Shown here one piece after another: positions 55,303 through 64,000 of a DNA stretch of 64,000 nucleotides. The notes beneath the pieces were generated by a model. It was not told where the DNA came from. It made no database searches and worked only from the letters and a program-made list of their open reading frames with translations. The stretch spans positions 1 through 64,000 of the forward strand of contig CAJFTY010000060.1 of the NCBI GenBank assembly GCA_904420045.1, read 5' to 3'. The position numbers were made by a program, and so were the translations under genes. Each line of letters opens with the position of its first letter. The first letter of the stretch is position 1. Source of the stretch: Candidatus Metaruminococcus caecorum. GTDB taxonomy: Bacteria > Bacillota > Clostridia > Oscillospirales > Ruminococcaceae.

Positions 55303-56469
55303 TTAATAGGCAGCCGTGCTGGACACTTTCGGATCTGCCACCTTTTTGGGCTTATAGCGGGAAACCGACGCCTCGTTGGTCTCCACCTTCAACTCCTTGC
55401 CCCATCCGTCGATCAGGCCCTGGAAGTCCTCCGTCTTGTAGGTAAACAGTACGCTTTTGCGGGACTGGTCGAAGATTTCCTTGTCCTCTTCCACATCAAA
55501 CCGCTGGAGCACAGCGTAGTAGCTGGTATCCTCCACAAAAACCGGGTCGCCCCCCGCCTTGGCGTTAAATACAGCCGTGGTAAATTTTTCCGGATAGGAG
55601 GTGTTGTCCTTTTCTACCTGCATGATATTCGGGTCGATGCTGGAGGACGACGTGCTGGCGGACGATGCGCCCGACGCAGAACTGGAAGCGTTGCTGCCGA
55701 CCGCACTGGAAGTATCGGAAGCGGACGAGCTTCCCCCGGAGGTGGTAGAAGAGGTTCCGGAGGACGACGCGGAAGTGGTGCTCTCTTCTTTATACTCCGC
55801 GATGATTTTGTCGATATCCTCGCCCTTTTTGATCCGGTCCAGATATTTTTCCGCTTTGGTCTTGAGCTCTTTTTTCTGCTCGTCGCTCAGGCTTGCGCCG
55901 GTGGTGGTGTTTTGCAGGGGCAGGACCACCGCTTTTACATGGGCGTAGTTTTCCTTGTAGTACTTCATCAGCTCGGTGTCGCTGACTTCCTGAAGGCCGC
56001 CCTTATCGTAATATTTGTCAAACAGCAAAGAGGATTTATAGCTGTTTTCCATCACCTTGGCAAACGACGCCTTGCCCGCCCCGTTGGGCTCGTAGTAGTT
56101 GGATGTGCTGGCCCAGTAGGTTTCCACATTGCTGTTGATCTGCTCCTTGTCCTCGTCGGTGAGTTTAAGACCCAGACGGTCAAATTCTTTTTCCACCGCC
56201 GCGTACTGGAGGCTCATTTTTTTCGCGTAGTCCTTCACCCACTCCTGGGCGTCTTTGTTTTCAATCTTCTGGCTCCACAGGTCTTTGGAGGTGTCCTCCA
56301 CCTTCTGGGAAGCCTCCTGCTTTCCGTTGACCAAAAAGGTCAGGTACATGCCGGAGGTGATTTCCACACCGTCGATTTTATAGACCCAGGAAGTATCCTT
56401 ACATGCTGCCAGCGTCAGGCACAGGCATGCGGCCACAGCGCCTGCGGCAGCTCGTTTTAAAATTGACAT
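55303..56469 (-). CDS. PrsA/SurA-like lipoprotein foldase with Ser-rich insert
   Basis: 388 residues from ATG 56469 (AAGGAGG upstream). Signal peptide with lipobox LTLAACKD (Cys about 23). SurA-N-like helical domain to about 200, including TDEDKEQINSNVETYWASTS. A PPIase-like region is split by a ~60-residue Ser/Ala/Thr/Gly-only stretch (residues about 220-280), then DPVFVEDTSYYAVLQRFDVE. It likely folds exported proteins at the outer face of the membrane. Parvulin residues are too diverged to claim activity. Confidence 0.78.
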   Translation of the reverse strand: MSILKRAAAGAVAACLCLTLAACKDTSWVYKIDGVEITSGMYLTFLVNGKQEASQKVEDTSKDLWSQKIENKDAQEWVKDYAKKMSLQYAAVEKEFDRLGLKLTDEDKEQINSNVETYWASTSNYYEPNGAGKASFAKVMENSYKSSLLFDKYYDKGGLQEVSDTELMKYYKENYAHVKAVVLPLQNTTTGASLSDEQKKELKTKAEKYLDRIKKGEDIDKIIAEYKEESTTSASSSGTSSTTSGGSSSASDTSSAVGSNASSSASGASSASTSSSSIDPNIMQVEKDNTSYPEKFTTAVFNAKAGGDPVFVEDTSYYAVLQRFDVEEDKEIFDQSRKSVLFTYKTEDFQGLIDGWGKELKVETNEASVSRYKPKKVADPKVSSTAAY

Positions 56470-56523
56470 TGTACGTCCTCCTTCGGGAAGATTCCCTACT
56501 CCGAAATTTTCAAATGTAAGATT

Positions 56524-56552
56524 AGTATACATGCAAATGGACGAATTGTCCA
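56524..56552 (-). promoter_or_regulatory. Promoter of the PrsA/SurA-like gene
   Basis: Minus strand TGGACA, 17 bases, TATACT, about 55 bases before the ATG. Confidence 0.72.
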
Positions 56553-56600
56553 GTATTCGCCGCCTGTTTTCCGCAATTTTTTGGTTTTTTCACCGATTGT

Positions 56601-59600
56601 TCATTCCTTGGCGAAGGGAACCGGAATGGTCTGCAAAACCCCCAGCACCTCCCGGGTAGCGTCCAGGGCGGTCTGCCCTTTTTTCAGGCGCACGCCCAAA
56701 TAAGGCGTCCCGCTGGCGCTGACGGTCAGCCGCTTGCCCAAAGCCTGAGCCATCTGGCCCGCCAGCTCCATGTTCAGCGTTTTGGGGGTGAGCGCCAGCG
56801 TATCCCCTTTCTGGGTGATTTCAGTAAAGCCGTGAGCTGCCGCCGTGTTGCGCAAAAGCGCCACGTCGATGAGCCCTTTCACCGAGGCCGGAGGCTCCCC
56901 GAACCGGTCGATCAGCTCGTCGGTCAGATCCAAACTGTCCTCCACAGTGCGCACCGAGGCGATCTTGCGGTACACGTCGATGCGCTGGGACAGGTTTTCA
57001 ATGTACCGCTCGGGGATGTGGGCCTCCATTTGTAAATCCACCAGACACTCCTCAGCGTTCGGCTTTGGGGCGTCCCCCCGCTGCTCGCGGATGGCGTCCG
57101 AAAGCAGGCGCAGGTACATGTCGTAGCCCACCGCCTCCATGTGGCCGTGCTGCCGGGCGCCCAAGATGCTGCCTGCGCCCCGGATCTCCAGATCCCGCAT
57201 GGCGATGCGGAACCCCGAGCCGAACTTCGTAAACTCCCGGATGGCGGAAAGGCGTTTTTCCGCGATCTCGGTCAGGGCTTTCCCCCGCTGGAAGGTGAAG
57301 TACGCAAACGCTCTGCGGTTGCTGCGCCCCACCCGCCCTCTGAGCTGGTAAAGCTGGGAAAGCCCCATGCGGTCGGCGTTTTCAATAATCAGGGTGTTGA
57401 CGTTGGCCACATCCACTCCGGTTTCGATCAGGGTGGTGCACACCAGAATGTCGATTTCGTGTTCGATGAGCTGCCGCCAGATATCGGACAGCTCATCTTC
57501 GCTCATCCGGCCGTGGGCGATGCCGATCTTCGCGTCGGGAATGGCCTGGGCGATCTTAGAGGCGCACAGGTCGATGCTCTCGATCCGGTTGTGGATGTAA
57601 TAGGCCTGGCCGCCCCGCCTCAGTTCCCGGCGCAGGGCGTCCATCAAGACCCCGTGATCGTATTCCAGCACGTAGGTCTGCACCGGATACCGGTCGTGGG
57701 GGGCCTCCTCGATCACCGACATGTCCCGGATACCCGACATGGCCATATTGAGCGTCCGGGGAATGGGGGTGGCCGATAGGGTGAGCATGTCGATCCCCCG
57801 GAACATCTCTTTAAACTTTTCCTTGTGGGCTACTCCGAACCGCTGTTCCTCGTCCACGATGGCAAGGCCCAGGTCTTTAAACTCCACGTCGCTCTGCACC
57901 AGCCGGTGAGTGCCCACCACGATGTCCACCGTCCCGGCCTTTAATTCCTTAAGAATCTGTTTTTGCTGCTTGGGGGTGCGGAAGCGAGACAACAGCTCCA
58001 CGTTGACGGGAAAGCCCTCCATCCGCTTGAGAATATTCTGGTAGTGCTGCCAGGCCAAAATGGTGGTGGGACACAAAATGGCGCACTGCTTGCCGTCCAG
58101 CACGCATTTAAACGCCCCCCGCAGGGCCACCTCGGTTTTGCCGAAGCCCACGTCCCCGCACAAAAGCCGGTCCATCGGCCGGTCTTGTTCCATGTCCTCC
58201 TTGATTTCCTCGATACAGCGGAGCTGGTCGTCGGTCTCCTCGTAGGGGAAGTGTTCCTCAAACTCCTTCTGCCAGTCGTTGTCCTGAGAAAAAGCGTACC
58301 CCTTGGTCTGCATCCGCTCGGCGTAGAGCTTGATGAGCTCGTCCGCCATCTCCGCCACGGCCTTTTTGACCCGGCTGCGGGTTTTCTGCCACTCGCCGCT
58401 GTTTAAGCGGTTTAACTTCACATGGCTGTCGTCCTGAGGCCCGATGTATTTGGACACCAGATCCAGTTGGGTGACAGGCACATACAGCGTGTCCGCCCCG
58501 GCGTACTTGATTTTGATGTAATCCTTGACGATCCCGTGAAGGTCCAGCTTATTGATCCCGTCGAACACGCCGATGCCGTGTGCCACATGGACCACCAAAT
58601 CCCCCACGTTTAAATCGGACAGGCTTTTGATTTCCTCGCCCTTGCGCTTTGATTTCCTCCGCTTGACGTTGAGGGTCTTGGAGTTTGTAATCAGCGAAAA
58701 CTTCACGTCGGGGTACTCAAACCCCGCGGACAGGTTCCCTTCCAGCACGAACACCTTGCGGTACACAATCCCTTTGACGTCCTTGACGTAGTCCGCGGGG
58801 ATGTTTTGCCGCCTTAAATCCAGCGCCAGGGTCGAGGCCGCCTTGGCCGTCCCCGCCAGCACCGCGCAGCAGTATCCCTGGCTTAACAGGGAGGTCAAAT
58901 CCTCGCACAAAAGCTTTACCTCCCCCGACCAGCCGGAGTTCTGCAAAGCGGTGACGTTTAAAAGCGTCTTGATGGAAAGCTCCGGGGAGGTGCGGGCGAA
59001 CGCCTCCAGGTACACCACGTCCCCCTCCGCCTCCATTCGGTGGTGAAAATCGGGGAAGGTCAGGCAGAACTGGGAAAGAGGCTCGCACAGCTCCCCCTCC
59101 TCCAGCAGGATCTTGATGTCCTCATAGTGCTGCCACAGGTAGTTTTTCGCCCGCTCCTTGACGTTGATAAACTCGCTGACAAACGTGAGCGGGGAATCGA
59201 AATAGTCCAGCAGGCAGGCGGGGCGGGCATACGCCACCGGCAAAAATTTGTCCAAGGCGTTTAGTTCCATTCCAGCGTCCAGGCGCTCCAAATCCTTTTG
59301 GAGCCGCTCTTTGGCCTGCGCCGCCGCCTTGCCCCGCCCAAGTTTTGCGATGACTTGCCGAATGGCGTCCCGCAGCGCGTCGGGGGAATCGAACAGCACC
59401 TCGCAGGCGGGGGTGATCTTCATCCGGTCTAAGGGCGCTGTGCGCCGCTGGGTGTCCAGATCGAAATAGCACATGGAGTCGATTTCGTCTCCCCACAGCT
59501 CCAGCCGGACAGGGGAGGTCTCCTGAGGCGGGAAAAAGTCCAGAATACCGCCCCGGACGGAAAACTGGGACACCCCTTCCACCTGGGGGCGGCGCACATA

Positions 59601-60083
59601 CCCCGCCGCCAGTAGCCGGGCGGCCAGATTCTCCAGATCCACCGGCCGGTCGGTGCGGATCTCATAGCTGCGGCGGGCGAGCTCCTCCGGGGGGATGGTC
59701 CGCTGCAGCGCCGCGTCCACCGTGGTCACCACAATCCCGCAGGCGCGGTTCATCACCCGGGAAAGCACCCCCAGCCGGATCTGCTCGTATTCCCGGGAGA
59801 CGGTTTCCATTTCCCGCAGGGTGAAGTCCCGCGCAGGATAAAAATACGCTGCGTCCTCCCCCAGCATGGCGTTGACGTCCTCGGCCAGCCGCCGGGCGGT
59901 GAGCTCGTCGTCGGCGATCACCAAAGCGGGCCGGCGGTCCCGGGCATAAGCGCCCGCGATCACATGGGCCTTGTGAATGGAGGAAAGCCCCACCATCATG
60001 CAGGGGGTTTTGCCCTGATCCAGGGCGTTTAGCAGTTCCCCGAAGGGGGAAAGCTCGTGAAATACGCTTTCATACAGTTTCAA
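56601..60083 (-). CDS. mfd: Transcription-repair coupling factor
   Basis: 1160 residues, full length. UvrB-like N-terminal module with FSVRGGILDFFPPQETSPVR; RNAP-interacting domain GDLVVHVAHGIGVFDGINKL near 500; SF2 helicase with LLCGDVGFGKTEVALRGAFK, DEEQRFGVAHKEKF and TLSATPIPRTLNMAMSGIRD; RGRVGRSNRRAFAYF; C-terminal UvrA-binding inhibitor domain. Removes stalled RNAP at lesions and recruits UvrA. pth lies just upstream (29 bases), a common Firmicute order. Confidence 0.98.
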   Translation of the reverse strand: MKLYESVFHELSPFGELLNALDQGKTPCMMVGLSSIHKAHVIAGAYARDRRPALVIADDELTARRLAEDVNAMLGEDAAYFYPARDFTLREMETVSREYEQIRLGVLSRVMNRACGIVVTTVDAALQRTIPPEELARRSYEIRTDRPVDLENLAARLLAAGYVRRPQVEGVSQFSVRGGILDFFPPQETSPVRLELWGDEIDSMCYFDLDTQRRTAPLDRMKITPACEVLFDSPDALRDAIRQVIAKLGRGKAAAQAKERLQKDLERLDAGMELNALDKFLPVAYARPACLLDYFDSPLTFVSEFINVKERAKNYLWQHYEDIKILLEEGELCEPLSQFCLTFPDFHHRMEAEGDVVYLEAFARTSPELSIKTLLNVTALQNSGWSGEVKLLCEDLTSLLSQGYCCAVLAGTAKAASTLALDLRRQNIPADYVKDVKGIVYRKVFVLEGNLSAGFEYPDVKFSLITNSKTLNVKRRKSKRKGEEIKSLSDLNVGDLVVHVAHGIGVFDGINKLDLHGIVKDYIKIKYAGADTLYVPVTQLDLVSKYIGPQDDSHVKLNRLNSGEWQKTRSRVKKAVAEMADELIKLYAERMQTKGYAFSQDNDWQKEFEEHFPYEETDDQLRCIEEIKEDMEQDRPMDRLLCGDVGFGKTEVALRGAFKCVLDGKQCAILCPTTILAWQHYQNILKRMEGFPVNVELLSRFRTPKQQKQILKELKAGTVDIVVGTHRLVQSDVEFKDLGLAIVDEEQRFGVAHKEKFKEMFRGIDMLTLSATPIPRTLNMAMSGIRDMSVIEEAPHDRYPVQTYVLEYDHGVLMDALRRELRRGGQAYYIHNRIESIDLCASKIAQAIPDAKIGIAHGRMSEDELSDIWRQLIEHEIDILVCTTLIETGVDVANVNTLIIENADRMGLSQLYQLRGRVGRSNRRAFAYFTFQRGKALTEIAEKRLSAIREFTKFGSGFRIAMRDLEIRGAGSILGARQHGHMEAVGYDMYLRLLSDAIREQRGDAPKPNAEECLVDLQMEAHIPERYIENLSQRIDVYRKIASVRTVEDSLDLTDELIDRFGEPPASVKGLIDVALLRNTAAAHGFTEITQKGDTLALTPKTLNMELAGQMAQALGKRLTVSASGTPYLGVRLKKGQTALDATREVLGVLQTIPVPFAKE

Positions 60084-60112
60084 AGGGGCGCATCCTTTCT
60101 ATATCGTGTGGG

Positions 60113-60736
60113 TCAGCCGTTATAGCGGCTCATGGCCTGGTCGATCTGCCCGGAGACCATCAGCTCCACCGCGGCAGCAGCGTTGTCAAAGGCGGTGTTC
60201 ATCTGCTCCAGTTCCTTGTCGGTAAATTTTGAGAGCACCCAGGCCGCCAGGTCGTAATCCGGCCGGGGCTTTTTGCCCACGCCGATTTTTACCCGGGGGA
60301 ACTGGTCGGAGCCGGTCAAATAGAGGATGCTCTTGATTCCGTTGTGCCCCCCGTCGCTGCCCTTGCGGCGAATCCGCAGATGGGACGGCTCCAGCGAGAT
60401 GTCGTCAAACACCACGATCACCCGTTCGATGGGGATCTTATAGAAGTTCATGGCCTCCACCACCGCTTCGCCGGAATTGTTCATGTAGGTGGAGGGCTTC
60501 ATCAGCAGGCAGCGTTTATCCCCCAGCATCACGTCCCCGCACAGGGATTTAAACTTGAGCCGGTCGATTTTGACCCCGTGTTTTTCCGCCAGCCGGTCCA
60601 AGGCCAGAAACCCCGCGTTGTGGCGGGTGCATTCGTACTGGACACCGGGATTTCCCAGGCCTGCGATCAGGTACTCCACCGGTCCGGACACGCCGGCGGG
60701 TGAATTTTTTTTCAGCTTGTCAAACATACGGAACAT
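60113..60736 (-). CDS. pth: Peptidyl-tRNA hydrolase
   Basis: 207 residues with an extra ~20 N-terminal residues. GLGNPGVQYECTRHNAGFLA holds the catalytic His; LLMKPSTYMNNSGEAV and RIRRKGSDGGHNGIKSI are the conserved blocks. Recycles peptidyl-tRNA. RBS AAAGGA about 11 bases before ATG 60736; a start at the internal Met-Phe is possible. Confidence 0.96.
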   Translation of the reverse strand: MFRMFDKLKKNSPAGVSGPVEYLIAGLGNPGVQYECTRHNAGFLALDRLAEKHGVKIDRLKFKSLCGDVMLGDKRCLLMKPSTYMNNSGEAVVEAMNFYKIPIERVIVVFDDISLEPSHLRIRRKGSDGGHNGIKSILYLTGSDQFPRVKIGVGKKPRPDYDLAAWVLSKFTDKELEQMNTAFDNAAAAVELMVSGQIDQAMSRYNG

Positions 60737-60800
60737 CCGGGCAACATCCTTTGCGTTTTATTCTGGATTAGTTTGTAAATTTTTTCGTTTTTCCACAGCA

Positions 60801-60836
60801 GAACAAGGGGTAGAATCACTCTACCCCGTCCTGTGC
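60801..60836 (-). terminator. Hairpin between the small Cys protein and pth
   Basis: GGGGTAGA / TCTACCCC inside CACAG / CTGTG; no direct T-tract, so perhaps a weak terminator or processing site. Confidence 0.5.
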
Positions 60837-60883
60837 CATATTGTATTATTGTACATGTGGCCCGGCTGGTTGTCAATAAATCC

Positions 60884-61060
60884 TCAGACGTTCTGCTCCT
60901 GATAACGGCGATTCTGGCAGCCGCCCAGCTCGGTCTCGCACTTGTTTTTATGCAGGCACCGTTCGGTGATCCTGCCGTCGTTGTGACGGGAAAGCTCCAC
61001 GGAAACATTGTGCTCCACCCGCGGGCAGTAGCGTTCAATAATGGATCGATAGGTGACCAT
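60884..61060 (-). CDS. Small conserved-looking Cys protein
   Basis: 58 residues from ATG 61060, with AGGAG 9 bases upstream. Four Cys: ERYCPRVEHNVSVE, ITERCLHKNKCETE and GGCQNRR. The spacing C-x22-CxxxxxC-x6-C hints at a small zinc finger. It lies upstream of pth-mfd on the same strand. No known family; the track's longer start adds nine residues. Confidence 0.6.
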   Translation of the reverse strand: MVTYRSIIERYCPRVEHNVSVELSRHNDGRITERCLHKNKCETELGGCQNRRYQEQNV

Positions 61061-61159
61061 TTTTCCATTCTCCTGTCTCTCCGCCAAACGATGAGCGGCC
61101 GTCTTGTCCCTCTTGCGTCCATGCGCCGGTCAAACACAGGGCGCCAGTCATAAACGGAC

Positions 61160-61200
61160 GCGGCAAAAAACAGCGGGGCGGAGGTTCCGCTGTTTTTTTA
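61160..61200. terminator. Orphan bidirectional terminator
   Basis: AAAAAACAGCGG / CCGCTGTTTTTT, 12 bp, lying between two divergent genes so that no annotated gene ends at it. Beside it GCGTCC...GGACGC with inner GCGCC...GGCGC (61120-61165) forms a second fold. The rest of 61061-61360 has no gene I can support. Confidence 0.7.
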
Positions 61201-61360
61201 GCGAATGCTTCCGCTCCTCCCAAACAGAAAGGAACGGACAGGTATCACTAGTATATTCCTGCGGAGATAAAAATAAACCCGAATTTACGTGGTAAAAATG
61301 ATTAAAAACAAGAATATTTGGCCAGAATTTCATCATAAAATATGCCAAGGGGTGTAAGCT

Positions 61361-61669
61361 ATGGAACTCGCACTGAAAACCCTGCCAAAGCCGTTCGCCA
61401 TGCTCAAAAGCCGTGTCATGAAGGAAAAGGCCGTGGAGCAGGACCCGTTGATTTTTGAAATGAATGAAGTCCGCCAAAAAATTCAGGGCTGCCAAAACCA
61501 GTTCGACGCGTCGGACGACGATGACCTGATCGACTCGTATATCTTTGAGCTGGAATCCCTGCAGGCCCGGTACCGGTATCTAATCAAGCAGGCCAAAAAG
61601 AAAAACCTCTGCTGCGAGGTGGCGAGTCAGATGAGACTGGAAAGGATGGAACGCCAATGGGATAGATGA
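61361..61669 (+). CDS. DUF2508 (YaaL-like) protein
   Basis: 102 residues. NEVRQKIQGCQNQFDASDDD then DLIDSYIFELESLQARYRYL matches the helical DUF2508/YaaL family, found before bofA in Bacillus. RBS AAGGGG. Its end lies 7 bases from the bofA start. Function unknown. Confidence 0.82.
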   Translation: MELALKTLPKPFAMLKSRVMKEKAVEQDPLIFEMNEVRQKIQGCQNQFDASDDDDLIDSYIFELESLQARYRYLIKQAKKKNLCCEVASQMRLERMERQWDR

Positions 61670-61676
61670 AATCGTC

Positions 61677-61922
61677 ATGCTGCTGTGCTGCATCGCGGCC
61701 GCGGTGTTTATGTTCGTGTTTTACGCACGGACCCGAAAGCCGGTGAAAAACGCGCTGATCGGCATGGGCTCCGGCGCACTGTCCCTGGGGGCGGCAAAAC
61801 TGCTGTCCATGGGCCTTGGGTTCGGATTCACCATAAATGTATTCACCTGCTTTGTCTCGGTGATTCTCGGAATACCCGGCGTAATATCAATGGTTGTTTT
61901 AAACCTGTTGTTTAAAGTGTAG
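61677..61922 (+). CDS. bofA: Pro-sigmaK processing inhibitor BofA-like protein
   Basis: 81 residues. Two membrane segments and the C-terminal signature GFTINVFTCFVSVILGIPGV, typical of BofA, which holds SpoIVFB inactive until engulfment is complete. ATG 61677 has no good ribosome site; translation is probably coupled to DUF2508. The DUF2508-bofA order as in B. subtilis supports the call. Confidence 0.88.
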   Translation: MLLCCIAAAVFMFVFYARTRKPVKNALIGMGSGALSLGAAKLLSMGLGFGFTINVFTCFVSVILGIPGVISMVVLNLLFKV

Positions 61923-61926
61923 CAAA

Positions 61927-61971
61927 ACAAAAAACGCCTGTGACCATTCAAAGGGTCACAGGCGTTTTTTG
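61927..61971. terminator. Bidirectional terminator after bofA
   Basis: AAAAAACGCCTGTGACC / GGTCACAGGCGTTTTTT; also serves the convergent kinase gene. Confidence 0.92.
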
Positions 61972-61987
61972 TCGTGAATAAAATCCT

Positions 61988-62962
61988 TTAGGAAAGCGTT
62001 TCTAAGCCCAGCAGCGTATCAATTGCAAACCAATGCTCCGTCAGCCAGACGATTTCCTCCCGGTAGCGAGTCGCCTTACAGGGAGCCATGGCAAAATAGT
62101 CCGGCTGGATCCACCAGGGGGCCTCGATGCACCAGGTAATCCGCAACGCGTCGGCGATATCCTGCATGGCCAGCGGAAGATGCCGGGTATATCCTTCTAT
62201 AAACGCGAAGACTTTGTCACGGTTCAGTTGTTCTCCCTCCAGGGCAAAGGACAGCACCACCCTGCCCACATCGTGCCAGGTAAAGCTGTAACAGCACCGG
62301 TCAAAGTCGATCACTGCGGTCACGCCGTTTTCATCAAATAAAAGATTGTCCGGGGTCAAATCCTCGTGGGCGATCCCCTTGGGCAGCCGGCGGAAAAACG
62401 CCTCTGATAGCCGGTTTAAAACCAGCCCCTGCGCCAGCAACGCACGCCGGTAGTCCGGTAAACTGTCCAAAGCGAGCGCACATCTGCGGGTATGGTATTG
62501 CTCCCACAAAGCATCCAGCACCTGCCCTTCCTGGATCGGATAACCCTTTGCCCCAGTGGCGGACAGTTTGGAAAATGCCTGGCGCATCCGGGCGCAGAGA
62601 CTGCCCAGACTGTGCATCTGCTCCAGGGAGATCAAGCCTGCGGGCAGGTTTTTCCCCCTTACAAACTCCATCACCGTGTAGGAGGTCCCGCCCCAGCGGC
62701 GAACGGCCCGCCCCCCGCTGAGAAAGACGCGTGGACACGGGATGCCGTCCACTTGCAAAAGGATCTGCCGGCGCAATGCCGCCTCGATCTGTTCCAACTG
62801 ACGGGGGCCAAACCGCTGGGGGCTAAATTGTTTGATCAGCAGCTCCCCATGATCCGTCTCCGCTCTCCACAACCGGTTGAGCCATCCGCCGTCTACGGGC
62901 TCCATGGTTTTTACGTGAATCCCGTAGCCGGCTTCAAGATCGTTTGCAAGTTCCCCGTTCAC
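61988..62962 (-). CDS. APH-family phosphotransferase (CotS-like)
   Basis: 324 residues from GTG 62962 (AAAGGAG upstream). Kinase-like fold with EFVRGKNLPAG hinge, catalytic HEDLTPDNLLFDE and VIDFDRCCYSFTWHDVGRVV (metal Asp). Relatives include spore coat protein CotS and choline or sugar kinases. In a spore former a coat role is possible, but the substrate is not readable. The next gene upstream (methyltransferase) is 25 bases away. Confidence 0.8.
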   Translation of the reverse strand: MNGELANDLEAGYGIHVKTMEPVDGGWLNRLWRAETDHGELLIKQFSPQRFGPRQLEQIEAALRRQILLQVDGIPCPRVFLSGGRAVRRWGGTSYTVMEFVRGKNLPAGLISLEQMHSLGSLCARMRQAFSKLSATGAKGYPIQEGQVLDALWEQYHTRRCALALDSLPDYRRALLAQGLVLNRLSEAFFRRLPKGIAHEDLTPDNLLFDENGVTAVIDFDRCCYSFTWHDVGRVVLSFALEGEQLNRDKVFAFIEGYTRHLPLAMQDIADALRITWCIEAPWWIQPDYFAMAPCKATRYREEIVWLTEHWFAIDTLLGLETLS

Positions 62963-62987
62963 GGCGAATTCTCCTTTCCTGTCCGCC

Positions 62988-63677
62988 TTAACGCTTACGC
63001 AGGCGCACAATCATGATAATGGGCGTCGAGCGTCCCGGAAACGGGACCTCGTGAAATCCGTCCAGGACAAATCCCGCCTCAAACGCGGCGTTCAGAACAT
63101 CCTGGATGGAGCGGTGATAGTAGTTTTGCAGGACAGGCTGTCCTTCGATGGCCTCTCCGCGATCAATGCAGCTGGTAAAATAATCTCCGTTCGGATAAGT
63201 AAAGCAGGGGTGGTGGGCGGCGAACACAAACACCCCGTTTTCCCGCAACAAGGTGAACACGGCCTGAAACAGGGGCTCAATGTCGTTCATATCCATGATC
63301 GCCATATTGCTCACCGCCTTGTCAAAAGGTTCCCCCTGTCCCAGGGCCAGCACCGCCCGGCGGTCCGCGGCGTCGCAGACGTAAAACGCCACCCGGTCCA
63401 AATAGCCGACCCGGCGTTTTTTCGCCAACGCGATCATCGCCGGGCTGTAGTCAAAGGCCACCACCCGCGCGCCCTGTTCGGCCAGCCGGGCGGAAAAATT
63501 TCCGTTGCCGCAGGCGATATCCAACACCCGTTCCCCCGGATGAACGTCCAGAAACTGCTCTGTCCCAGGGCGTACCAGGTCCCGGTGGAAGTAGTTGCTT
63601 TCGTCCCCCATATAGTCGTCCCAAAACGAGGCGTTCGCCTCCCAGGCGAAAAGTCCGTTGTCCTCAAAACGAGTCAT
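62988..63677 (-). CDS. Class I SAM-dependent methyltransferase
   Basis: 229 residues. Motif I ERVLDIACGNGNFSARLAEQ, motif II VVAFDYSPAMIALA, and AVSNMAIMDMNDIEPLFQAV. Methyltransf_25-like small-molecule enzyme; substrate unknown. RBS GGAGATGAGG. Probably cotranscribed with the kinase downstream. Confidence 0.86.
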   Translation of the reverse strand: MTRFEDNGLFAWEANASFWDDYMGDESNYFHRDLVRPGTEQFLDVHPGERVLDIACGNGNFSARLAEQGARVVAFDYSPAMIALAKKRRVGYLDRVAFYVCDAADRRAVLALGQGEPFDKAVSNMAIMDMNDIEPLFQAVFTLLRENGVFVFAAHHPCFTYPNGDYFTSCIDRGEAIEGQPVLQNYYHRSIQDVLNAAFEAGFVLDGFHEVPFPGRSTPIIMIVRLRKR

Positions 63678-63901
63678 GTCCTCATCTCCAGATTTTTAAA
63701 TGTTATAAAAGTGTTCCTTCTGCCATAAAGCGAACCGGCAGAATCGGTTCTACTGGCGGCAAAAGGACGCAAAGCGAATCAGCCGCCATGGCCAACAGAG
63801 GGCAAAATCGATCCCTGTAGCTATTCTACCATGACCTTCCCCCGTTTTCCATCGGGCGGTGCGGAAAATCTTACGAATTACAATCTTTTTAAAGAACAGG
63901 G
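63678..63901. other. Intergenic region upstream of the methyltransferase
   Basis: No ORF or RNA recognised. It must hold the minus-strand promoter for the methyltransferase-kinase pair; candidates (TAGAAT near 63825) are weak. Confidence 0.4.
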
Positions 63902-63931
63902 TTGAATTGCGCCGTTTTCATGCGATATAAT
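63902..63931 (+). promoter_or_regulatory. Promoter reading out of the window
   Basis: TTGAAT, 18 bases, TATAAT, with transcription expected near 63938. The gene or leader it serves lies beyond the window. Confidence 0.7.
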
Positions 63932-64000
63932 AACACTGCCATTTGTTTTTACAAAGAATCAGCCGGAACAAGGCTGCGGTTCCCGCCGGGGGATTAAAAA

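Overview
The window looks like chromosome from an anaerobic, endospore-forming Clostridia-type Firmicute, probably in the Oscillospirales/Ruminococcaceae neighbourhood. The placement is inferred from gene content; no rRNA is present. Sporulation markers are scattered through it: dpaA-dpaB (dipicolinate synthase), spmA-spmB, a SpoIIQ-like LytM protein, a DUF2508-bofA pair, and an AbrB-type regulator. A T-box leader sits before alaS, and pyruvate phosphate dikinase fits a fermentative Gram-positive lifestyle. The c subunit of the ATP synthase carries the residue set known to bind Na+ in Ilyobacter and Propionigenium, so the energy circuit may use sodium.

Layout. 1-10.3 kb: 3' part of ppdK, a CNNM/CBS membrane protein, a small XRE regulator, alr, a DUF1273/YpsA-like protein, a CPBP protease-tadA operon and an iron-dependent alcohol dehydrogenase. 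10.7-11.7 kb: a Gfo/Idh/MocA oxidoreductase. 11.8-20.3 kb (minus): a compact, translationally coupled 12-gene phage-like cassette in PBSX order (terminase S/L, portal, protease, decoration protein, capsid, three connectors, tail-tube-like, chaperone-like, small baseplate-like, hub-like). It has no recognisable integrase, repressor, sheath, tape measure or lysis gene. 20.5-31.6 kb (plus): T-box-alaS, HIT, ComEC, holA, rnmV, an MBOAT/DHHW acyl-transfer pair and a DUF3048 lipoprotein. 32-38.8 kb: a small Cys protein, a TVP38 protein, SpoIIQ-like, spmBA, abrB-like, serA and serC. 39.3-42 kb: a signal-peptidase-like protein, an ECF-type sigma with an overlapping DUF4367 anti-sigma candidate, and a secreted protein. 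42.1-42.4 kb: a candidate structured RNA. 42.6-49.8 kb (minus): the full atpI-B-E-F-H-A-G-D-C operon. 50-64 kb: a ROK regulator, dpaBA, DUF1015, a ribbon-helix-helix protein, a PrsA/SurA-like foldase, mfd, pth, a small Cys protein, DUF2508-bofA, an APH-family kinase and a methyltransferase.

The most unusual items are: (1) the phage-like cassette, which keeps packaging, capsid and hub genes but lacks tape measure and sheath; (2) a family of intergenic repeats that fold as three-way junctions. Copies keep the fold while both strands of the arms change, and they cluster between atpE and atpF, upstream of dpaA, and with related single hairpins at serA/serC 3' ends; (3) a promoter-to-terminator structured RNA candidate at about 42.17-42.38 kb. 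Its upstream element is shared in sequence and spacing with the promoter of the neighbouring secreted protein, suggesting one regulon, possibly that of the adjacent sigma factor.

Coordinates of starts were refined by eye from ribosome-binding sites. Functions come from recognised family motifs; no database search was possible.
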